DNA of 11,078 nt from Chloroflexota bacterium (GTDB lineage Bacteria > Chloroflexota > Anaerolineae > Aggregatilineales > Aggregatilineaceae). The stretch is taken from assembly GCA_016234525.1 (NCBI GenBank), contig JACRBK010000178.1:1-11078 (forward strand). The letters are read 5' to 3'. The notes under the pieces were generated by a model that was not told where the DNA came from, did no database searches, and saw nothing but the letters and a program-made list of their open reading frames with translations. Below, piece by piece: positions 6,625 to 11,078 of this stretch; position 1 is the first letter of the stretch; every line of letters begins with the position of its first letter. The position numbers were made by a program, and so were the translations under genes.

Positions 6625-7804
6625 TCCGGCGGCGGAAGTTCCCGCCCCCCGTTACAGTACGATATTGATCGGAGTGCTGCCCTTGCTGGCGCTGGCGCTG
6701 GTCTTGGGCCTGTTTATCATCGGGGATCCTACGGCGATCTTCACAGGTGATGCCCCCCCAGTCGAGGAATTGCAGACGCAGCGGGTCAGCCTGGATGACC
6801 AGGGTTTTCTGGTTGAGATCATCAACAGCGGTCCCGATCCGGTGACGCTGGCGCAGGTGACCGTGGATGATGCTTATTGGGCGTTTGAATTTGAACGCGG
6901 AGATCGCCAACTCAGCCGCCTGGAAACCGCCGCCTTGCGCATTCCCTACCCCTGGGTAGAAGGTGAAGCGCACGAGATCAAACTGCTGACCAGCACCGGG
7001 CTGGCGTTCTCTGTGCCGGTTGAAGTCGCTATCAAAACGCCCGTCGCGGATGGAGATCAATTTCTGGCCTATGGGCTGCTAGGAATCTATGTCGGCGTTG
7101 TGCCGGTGGCGCTCGGCCTGTTGTGGTATCCGTTCATGCGGCGGATCAGCCGCCAGTGGATGAACTTTGCGCTGGCGTTGACGGTGGGCCTGCTGATCTT
7201 CCTGCTCGCCGATACCCTGCTCGAAGCGCTGGAAATCGCGCCGCAAGTGCCGGGGATATTCCAGGGCGAGTCGCTGGTCATCCTGATCACGCTGCTGACC
7301 TTTCTGGCGATTGTTGCCATTGGGCGCAACGCCAACCGGAACGAGTCGCGACTGTACCTGGCTTATATGATCGCGGTGGGGATCGGCTTTCATAACCTGG
7401 GCGAAGGGCTGGCTGTTGGCGCGGCGTTTGCTGTCGGCGCGGCCTCGTTGGGGACTTTCCTGGTGATCGGTTTTACGCTGCATAACATCACCGAGGGCAT
7501 CGGGATCGCCGCGCCGGTGGTCAGCGAACAGCCCCGGTTAGTCCACTTCGTGGTGCTGGCCTTGATCGCAGGCGTTCCGGCAGTGATCGGCGCGTGGATC
7601 GGCGGATTTGCGTTCAGTCCCCTGCTGGCCGTGTTATTCTTGAGCATCGGCGCGGGTGCGATCTTGCAGGTGATCTACGAAGTCTCGCGCCTGCTGGTCC
7701 GTGATGCGGCGCGGCACCATGAAGTGGCGCTGTCCTGGCTCAACTTAGCCGGGCTGGTCGCGGGGATCGCGATCATGTATTTCACAGCGTTTTTCGTCAA
7801 ATAA
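6611..7804 (+). CDS. ZIP-family metal transporter with extra N-terminal membrane anchor and outer domain
   Basis: 397-aa divalent metal transporter (Zn/Fe/Mn type). The C-terminal part (about 151-397) is a ZIP permease with the two hallmark metal-binding helices: HNLGEGLAVG (H261, N262, E265) and HNITEGIGIA (H291, N292, E295). An acidic residue in an early helix (D201) matches ZIP/ZupT patterns. It is longer than compact bacterial ZIP proteins (about 250-270 aa) because residues 1-150 add a membrane segment (about 17-37) and a beta-rich soluble domain (about 55-143). With the N-terminus inside, that domain is outside, and the ZIP core then enters from the outer face as expected for this family. 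The gene starts inside the oxidase gene (14-nt overlap), so translation is probably coupled and both are under the 5401 promoter. Metal identity is not determined by the sequence. Confidence 0.88.
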   Translation: MATTNPAAEVPAPRYSTILIGVLPLLALALVLGLFIIGDPTAIFTGDAPPVEELQTQRVSLDDQGFLVEIINSGPDPVTLAQVTVDDAYWAFEFERGDRQLSRLETAALRIPYPWVEGEAHEIKLLTSTGLAFSVPVEVAIKTPVADGDQFLAYGLLGIYVGVVPVALGLLWYPFMRRISRQWMNFALALTVGLLIFLLADTLLEALEIAPQVPGIFQGESLVILITLLTFLAIVAIGRNANRNESRLYLAYMIAVGIGFHNLGEGLAVGAAFAVGAASLGTFLVIGFTLHNITEGIGIAAPVVSEQPRLVHFVVLALIAGVPAVIGAWIGGFAFSPLLAVLFLSIGAGAILQVIYEVSRLLVRDAARHHEVALSWLNLAGLVAGIAIMYFTAFFVK

Positions 7805-7814
7805 TCCAATAAAC

Positions 7815-7834
7815 GGCTGAAAACTGTTTCAGCC
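7815..7834. other. Upstream hairpin of a tandem pair after the ZIP gene
   Basis: GGCTGAAA (7815-7822) and TTTCAGCC (7827-7834) form a perfect 8-bp stem with a 4-nt loop, 10 nt after the ZIP stop and 11 nt before the main terminator. It may stabilise the mRNA 3' end or add to termination. Confidence 0.6.
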
Positions 7835-7845
7835 ATAAGCCCAAG

Positions 7846-7889
7846 ACGATCCCTTCCTCTCGGAGCAGAGGAAGGGATCGTTTGTTTTT
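7846..7889 (+). terminator. Strong intrinsic terminator of the oxidase-ZIP operon
   Basis: ACGATCCCTTCCTCT (7846-7860) and AGAGGAAGGGATCGT (7867-7881) are exact reverse complements, giving a 15-bp stem with a 6-nt loop. A T-rich tract (TTTGTTTTT) follows to 7889. This is a textbook rho-independent terminator and marks the operon end. Confidence 0.92.
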
Positions 7890-7982
7890 CTCCTTCGACT
7901 CTCCACTTTTCAGTAACATCAATCATTTGTAAAAAGAATCGTTTTTTGATCAAGTTTTTATGATTCTACCTACGGACTGATT

Positions 7983-7988
7983 TATAAT
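7983..7988 (+). promoter_or_regulatory. -10 element for the 182-aa gene
   Basis: A perfect TATAAT lies 36 nt before the ATG at 8025 in an AT-rich stretch just after the operon terminator. No good -35 is seen at 16-18 nt (ATGATT at 7960-7965 is the nearest candidate), so it may depend on an activator or an alternative sigma factor. Confidence 0.5.
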
Positions 7989-8024
7989 TTTATGAAAGCT
8001 TAACTATTTCAGGAGACACTCATC

Positions 8025-8573
8025 ATGGCCCCCTACAAATTATTCCACCCCGATCATGAGTATCTCGGTCAAGTATTGATGGATTTTCAGAACGCCGTTG
8101 AGGGAGAGAGTATTCACTCGATCTTTAAGAAACACGGTCTGACCAATATCCAACCGCAAGCCTGGTATCCGGCCCAGATGTTCATCAATATCTTAAACGA
8201 TATGAAAGAGAGCCGGACGATGCAGATGCTTGATTTTGTGAGCATCGGCATGAAACAGGTCGAGAATGCTGTTATGCCGCCTGGATTGGCTCAGCTTCCC
8301 CTGATAGATATTCTGCGCAGTATGGACACAGCTTATCAGATGAATAATCGGGGAACAGACATCGGCGAAATCCGCTGCGAGGTGATAGACGCCCATCACG
8401 TTCGATTGATCTTTCGAGTCCCGCAGCCTGATGACATCTGGTACGGCGTTTGTTATGGGTACATGCGCCGCCTGGCCCCAGAGGGAACCCACTTCACGGT
8501 CTATTACGACGAACACCAACCCCGCCGAGAAGATGGGGGCGAGATCACAATCATTCATATTTCCTGGTCATAA
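8025..8573 (+). CDS. Uncharacterised 182-aa protein, possibly HNOB/V4R-like
   Basis: Soluble 182-aa protein with no signal peptide or membrane segment. I do not recognise a named family with confidence. The N-terminal half (about 10-110) is predicted helical and has a WYPAQMFINIL segment (47-57), an FVSIG turn (71-75) and a PLIDILRSMDTAYQMNNRG stretch (92-110). The second half (115-182) is an alpha/beta unit ending in IIHISW. That order recalls the HNOB (heme-NO-binding) / V4R / TIGR02265-type small-ligand sensor fold, but this is a loose impression from the pattern of conserved-looking residues. Histidines H31, H37, H124, H125 and H156 are candidates if a ligand is bound. It has its own promoter region and a strong AGGAGA ribosome site (8011-8016, 8-nt spacing). 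Base usage is less GC-rich than the genes on either side. Confidence 0.7.
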   Translation: MAPYKLFHPDHEYLGQVLMDFQNAVEGESIHSIFKKHGLTNIQPQAWYPAQMFINILNDMKESRTMQMLDFVSIGMKQVENAVMPPGLAQLPLIDILRSMDTAYQMNNRGTDIGEIRCEVIDAHHVRLIFRVPQPDDIWYGVCYGYMRRLAPEGTHFTVYYDEHQPRREDGGEITIIHISWS

Positions 8574-8583
8574 TTTGCCGGGC

Positions 8584-8603
8584 GCGCCTTGCGGCGCTTA
8601 TTT
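8584..8603. terminator. Possible short hairpin between convergent genes
   Basis: GCGCC (8584-8588) and GGCGC (8593-8597) can form a 5-bp GC stem followed by TTATTT on the + strand, 10 nt after the 182-aa gene's stop. The response regulator ends at 8606 from the other side. The stem is short, so this is a weak call. Confidence 0.35.
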
Positions 8604-8605
8604 CG

Positions 8606-9223
8606 TCACACCGTAATCAGCCCAAGCCGGATCGCCAGCACCACCGCTTCGGTGCGGCTCTGCGCGCCGAGTTTGCTTAAGATGGCGTTAAGATGAAACT
8701 TTACGGTGTGATCGCTGATCTCTAACTGGCGGGCGATGGTCTTGTTGGGCAGACCGTGTGCCAGCAGGCGCAGCACATCCAGTTCACGCGGAGTCAGTTC
8801 CGCCGCGATTGAGATCGGGGTCGCCAACGGCAGCGCGCCCATTAAGGCCGGGTCGAGCGCGGCCAGCCCCAGGCGGGCTGCCGTGATCGCGGCAGTGAGT
8901 TGTTCCGCCGAGGCCGAACGACGCAGCAGGCCGCGTACTCCGCTGGCCCACACCGACCCCGCCTGCCCCGCATCAGGCAGCAGCGCCACCACCGGCGGCG
9001 CGTTTTCACCAAAATCGGGCAGCAGATCAGCAGAAAAATCAGGGTCCCAGCCGGGATCCCAGACGATCACATCCGGGCGGTAGACATCCAGCGCCGCCGG
9101 CAGATCGTCCCGCGCCGAGGTCTGCCCGGCGACGAGACAGCCCTCTGCCCCGCCCAGCAGCGCCGCTAACCCGGCGCGCGCCAACGGATCATCCGCCACA
9201 ATTAATACACGTTGAGTATCCAT
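8606..9223 (-). CDS. Response regulator, NarL/FixJ type, with LuxR HTH and degenerate receiver
   Basis: 205-aa DNA-binding regulator. Residues 5-115 form a receiver domain beginning RVLIVADDP, with the acidic pair D11/D12 and the likely phosphorylation site D56. Residues about 143-202 are a LuxR-type helix-turn-helix (LTPRELDVLRLL, then NKTIARQLEISDHTVKFHL). Two receiver switch residues look replaced: the Thr/Ser near 82 is in a LLP context, and the conserved Lys near 102 is Arg, so phosphorylation control may be weakened or absent. I chose the ATG at 9223 because it starts directly at the receiver; the ATG at 9259 would add twelve residues (MALVGPLIIICT) not typical of the family. Neither has a clear ribosome site. 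No sensor kinase is in the window. It may be transcribed from the promoter at 9489-9517 through a leader containing a terminator. Confidence 0.88.
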   Translation of the reverse strand: MDTQRVLIVADDPLARAGLAALLGGAEGCLVAGQTSARDDLPAALDVYRPDVIVWDPGWDPDFSADLLPDFGENAPPVVALLPDAGQAGSVWASGVRGLLRRSASAEQLTAAITAARLGLAALDPALMGALPLATPISIAAELTPRELDVLRLLAHGLPNKTIARQLEISDHTVKFHLNAILSKLGAQSRTEAVVLAIRLGLITV

Positions 9224-9296
9224 AGTGCAGATGATAATGAGGGGTCCAACCAGCGCCAAGCGAAACGGGTGTTTCTGTTGAAGTTCTTACGCGGGG

Positions 9297-9353
9297 AAAA
9301 AATAATACAGCGCCGGCTTAGTGGGGAAGGGGGGAAAGCCGCCGGCGCTGTAT
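9297..9353 (-). terminator. Intrinsic terminator or attenuator on the minus strand upstream of the response regulator
   Basis: ATACAGCGCCGGC (9305-9317) and GCCGGCGCTGTAT (9341-9353) are exact reverse complements (13 bp) around a 23-nt loop. Read on the - strand the hairpin is followed by ATTATTTTTT (9306-9297 side), the T tract of a rho-independent terminator; on the + strand no T tract follows. GGCTT at 9315-9319 can also pair with AAGCC at 9336-9340, giving an alternative stem. It lies 74 nt before the response regulator start and about 200 nt after the ABC permease end, both on the same strand. Confidence 0.75.
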
Positions 9354-9354
9354 C

Positions 9355-9423
9355 TTATGAAACTTCGTACCGGGAAATGAAGAAGCTGAGAGTGTGATGT
9401 TTAATCGATGTAGCCTCCTTCAT
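9355..9423 (-). CDS. Possible 22-aa small ORF / leader peptide
   Basis: An ATG at 9423 opens a 22-codon frame starting MKEATSIKHH and ending in TAA two bases before the terminator stem. It lies between a - strand promoter (9489-9517) and that terminator, so promoter, ORF and terminator would make a complete small unit. Against it: no ribosome site precedes the ATG, and the strong AAGGAGG (9414-9420) falls inside codons 2-4 of the ORF rather than before it. Such a site could instead serve an unusual downstream start. The peptide has no transmembrane or signal character and no homologue I recognise. It is listed as a hypothesis. Confidence 0.25.
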   Translation of the reverse strand: MKEATSIKHHTLSFFISRYEVS

Positions 9424-9488
9424 GTGTCTGAATAGTGCATCAGCGGATGAGACTATTAAACTCAAACCCGGACGTTAACTGTAAATAC

Positions 9489-9517
9489 ACTTTAAGTTCA
9501 TTTTAGAAACTTGTCAA
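9489..9517 (-). promoter_or_regulatory. Minus-strand sigma70-type promoter in the gene-poor stretch 9224-9555
   Basis: Read on the - strand, TTGACA (9517-9512) is a perfect -35 and TAAAGT (9494-9489) a four-of-six -10, with the ideal 17-nt spacer. Transcription would start near 9482 and run toward the terminator at 9353-9297 and, if it reads through, the response regulator. The 332-nt stretch 9224-9555 otherwise shows only the hairpin and the small ORF described separately. Confidence 0.55.
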
Positions 9518-9555
9518 CCAAGTTATAGCCAACTGTTAGTTCCCCTCATAAAAAC

Positions 9556-10326
9556 TCAAGTCTGCCGCCAATCCATACGCCTCCCCACGATCCATAACGA
9601 ACCACCCCACAGCGCCGTTAGTACGATCAGATCAATGCCGAGCGGGATACGATCCGGCATCCCTAAAATCGTCTGGCGCAGCGCCGATGCGGCATACGTG
9701 GCAGGCGAGAGATAACTCAGCGTCCGAATAATGCTGGGCCAGCGATCCAGCGGCAGGATCACCGGGCCGAATCCTACCAGCAGAAACGTGATCAGCGCGC
9801 TCAGATTGCCGACTTCTTCCGGCGTGCGCACGATGATCCCGATCAGCGCCCCCAATCCGCACATCGTCACCCCGATCAACGGGATAGTGACGATCAGCCA
9901 GGGACTCGGGTGCAGCGAAATATTAAGAATCAGCATCCCGCTGAGCAAGGTGATCAACGCGGCGGGCAGCGCCAACACCAAGAATGCCAACACCGTCGCC
10001 AGAATCAGCACGGCGCGATAGATCGGCAGCGTAGCGAAAAACGCCAGCCGTCCCACGATGCGCATATAGGCAAAATGCGCCGCCACTTTATCGAACGTGC
10101 CGAACAACAGCGACATCACCATATTTCCGGTGAGGATATAGCCCAGCGTGCCGGGATCAGTGTCGCGGGCGAAAACGCTCAGCCCGGCGATCCCAAACAG
10201 CGGCGCGACCAGTGACGTGATCAACATACCGCGCCACGACCAACGCCAGTTGGCAAGCTGGATCAGCGTCAGATCAAACAATTGGGTTACAAACGGTTGG
10301 GTGCGTGAATGGGCGTTCATTGTCAT
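9556..10326 (-). CDS. ABC-2 type transporter permease (simple, about 250 aa)
   Basis: 256-aa membrane protein of the ABC2_membrane family: an N-terminal amphipathic region (FDLTLIQLANWRWS, 17-30), then six likely membrane segments (about 33-53, 60-78, 107-132, 143-166, 176-193 and 230-247). The segment PLDRWPSIIRTLSYLSPATYA (192-212) is the typical 'lP..l..is.l.P.ty' signature before the last helix. It should form a homodimeric exporter with an ABC ATPase. No ATPase is directly beside it; the nearest on the same strand is the fragment at 10957-11078, beyond an opposing gene. The start at 10326 is preceded by GGGGA with an 11-nt gap; a second ATG two codons later is equally possible. Substrate unknown. 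Confidence 0.88.
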   Translation of the reverse strand: MTMNAHSRTQPFVTQLFDLTLIQLANWRWSWRGMLITSLVAPLFGIAGLSVFARDTDPGTLGYILTGNMVMSLLFGTFDKVAAHFAYMRIVGRLAFFATLPIYRAVLILATVLAFLVLALPAALITLLSGMLILNISLHPSPWLIVTIPLIGVTMCGLGALIGIIVRTPEEVGNLSALITFLLVGFGPVILPLDRWPSIIRTLSYLSPATYAASALRQTILGMPDRIPLGIDLIVLTALWGGSLWIVGRRMDWRQT

Positions 10327-10367
10327 TCTTTTATCGGTCCCCTGTCAGGTTAGCCGGATATTTTCGG

Positions 10368-10397
10368 CATATAATTAAAACTAAACAGGCCCGGCAA
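10368..10397. promoter_or_regulatory. Overlapping divergent promoter region
   Basis: TATAAT at 10370-10375 (+) fits a -10 for the DUF1269 gene. Overlapping it on the - strand is TATATG (10373-10368), with TTGCCG (10397-10392) as -35 at 18 nt, a candidate for the ABC permease. The + side has no good -35. The shared AT-rich core means the two genes may compete for polymerase. Moderate to weak support. Confidence 0.35.
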
Positions 10398-10426
10398 TAG
10401 GTGGTCTTAGAGAATAGGATGCCAGT

Positions 10427-10945
10427 ATGAGCAAAGCAGAACTAGTCATTGTGGTTTTCGGCGCGGCAGGTGGAGCCGAACTGTATTTTGAAAACGTCAA
10501 CAAACTCCCGGCAGAAACCCAAATCCCCCTCCTGGACGCTGTGATCGTGACGAAAGATGCGTTTGGCAATACCACCATTACCGAAACCGTCGATGTAGAT
10601 TCCACTGAAGGCGCTGTCGCGGGGGCGGCGGCGGGAGCATTGGTCGGGCTGCTCGGCGGGCCGCTGGGCGTGGCGATTGGCGCGGCAGCCGGGGCGGTCG
10701 TCGGCGGCGCGGCGGCGGATCAGATCGATCTCGGCGTGCCGACTCAGGCGCTCGATGTGGTGTGCGAGCGAATGAAGGCCCGCACCTCGGCCTTTTTGAC
10801 GCTGGTGGACCCGGTCTACATTCCCGCGCTCGAAGGTGTATTCGGAACCCTGAACCAGACTATTCAATCCGTCTTTATCCATCACGAAGTCAACCCGGCG
10901 GCGCTGGATCAGGCTAAGCAGAAGGCCAAGTCCAAGCGCAGCTAA
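10427..10945 (+). CDS. DUF1269-family protein with Gly/Ala-rich membrane hairpin
   Basis: 172-aa protein matching the DUF1269 pattern: an N-terminal alpha/beta region (LVIVVFGAAGGAELYFENV), a segment LLDAVIVTKDAFGN (35-48), then a strongly Gly/Ala-rich stretch (62-97) with glycine spacing that suggests a tightly packed membrane or surface-binding hairpin, then D98, I100, D101 and LGVP, and the TSAFLTLVDP strand (120-129). The C-terminus (about 158-172) is Lys-rich, ending KAKSKRS. The family's biochemical role is unknown; some members are linked to stress or envelope functions. AGGA at 10416-10419 gives a 7-nt spacing to the ATG. It converges with the ABC ATPase fragment, only 11 nt between stops. 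Confidence 0.8.
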   Translation: MSKAELVIVVFGAAGGAELYFENVNKLPAETQIPLLDAVIVTKDAFGNTTITETVDVDSTEGAVAGAAAGALVGLLGGPLGVAIGAAAGAVVGGAAADQIDLGVPTQALDVVCERMKARTSAFLTLVDPVYIPALEGVFGTLNQTIQSVFIHHEVNPAALDQAKQKAKSKRS

Positions 10946-10956
10946 TCAAAAATGCG

Positions 10957-11078
10957 TCAGGCATCTGCTTTTGCTGAAGGCTGAGGGCTGAAAGCTGAAA
11001 GCTTGTTTAGCTCTTTCCCCGCCAGCGTCAGATACAAATCTTCGAGGGTGGCCGTCCCCAGGCTGAAATCTTCGACGC
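10957..11078 (-). CDS. ABC transporter ATP-binding protein, C-terminal end (rest outside window)
   Basis: Translating the - strand from the window edge gives VEDFSLGTATLEDLYLTLAG followed by KELNK and then a low-complexity tail to a TGA at 10957. The LEDLYLTLAGKEL segment matches the conserved end of exporter-type ABC ATPases; compare LEAVFLHLTGR in the other ATPase at the start of this window. The family normally stops within a few residues of this point. Here about 13 further residues (from about LSAF onward) are encoded by the GCTGANN heptad repeat at 10973-11004 and its flank. It could be the ATPase partner of the permease at 9556-10326, but the DUF1269 gene lies between them in the other direction. 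Confidence 0.75.
   Translation of the reverse strand, partial: VEDFSLGTATLEDLYLTLAGKELNKLSAFSPQPSAKADA
10973..11004. repeat. GCTGANN heptanucleotide tandem repeat (copy 2), inside the ATPase 3' end
   Basis: Four heptamers of consensus GCTGANN and a final GCTT run from 10973 to 11004, led by GCTTTT (10967-10972) exactly as in the copy at 4280-4311. On the - strand it is read as the C-terminal tail of the ATPase. Confidence 0.8.

Noticed and set aside
9224..9259. Longer N-terminus for the response regulator from the ATG at 9259
   Set aside because: The extra 12 residues are not part of a receiver domain and no ribosome site supports that start; the 9223 ATG gives a standard receiver start.
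9212..9397. 61-codon + strand frame in the gene-poor stretch
   Set aside because: It starts inside the response regulator's 5' end in antisense, crosses the terminator hairpin, and has no ribosome site or recognisable domain.

Overview
The window looks like chromosomal DNA of a GC-rich bacterium. My best guess is a member of the Chloroflexota (Anaerolineae-like), from the mix of gene types, a Tat-exported two-domain copper oxidase, and intergenic gaps filled with C-tract/G-tract hairpins and GCTGANN heptad repeats. That placement is inference; no marker gene is present. There are no rRNA or tRNA genes, CRISPR arrays or recognisable transposase genes.

Layout from left to right. Positions 2-2932 hold the end of an ABC ATPase gene followed closely by two ABC-2 permeases, all on +, forming one exporter operon. 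After a repeat-filled gap comes an M29-type metallopeptidase-like gene (3138-4127). A second repeat-filled gap precedes an extended SDR / NAD-dependent epimerase-dehydratase (4334-5320). Positions 5401-7889 form a self-contained two-gene unit: a near-perfect sigma70-type promoter, a palindrome resembling a DtxR/MntR-family metalloregulator operator at the start site, a Tat-exported two-domain multicopper oxidase, a ZIP-family metal transporter overlapping it by 14 nt, and a perfect 15-bp-stem terminator. Next is a separately promoted 182-aa protein that may be distantly HNOB/V4R-like (8025-8573).

The right part is mostly on the - strand: a LuxR-type response regulator with a degenerate receiver (8606-9223), a gene-poor stretch with a - strand promoter, a possible 22-codon ORF and a hairpin-T-tract terminator (9297-9517), an ABC-2 permease (9556-10326), and the C-terminus of an ABC ATPase at the window edge (10957-11078). 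A + strand DUF1269-type gene (10427-10945) sits between the permease and the ATPase.

The most interesting element is the multicopper oxidase-ZIP operon. Both products should work at the outer face of the membrane: the oxidase is exported by Tat, and the ZIP protein has an extra N-terminal membrane segment and an extracytoplasmic beta-rich domain. With the metal-regulator-like operator this suggests an oxidase-coupled metal uptake or metal-handling system, loosely analogous to Fet3-Ftr1 but built on ZIP. The second point of interest is the promoter-to-terminator leader or small transcript upstream of the response regulator.
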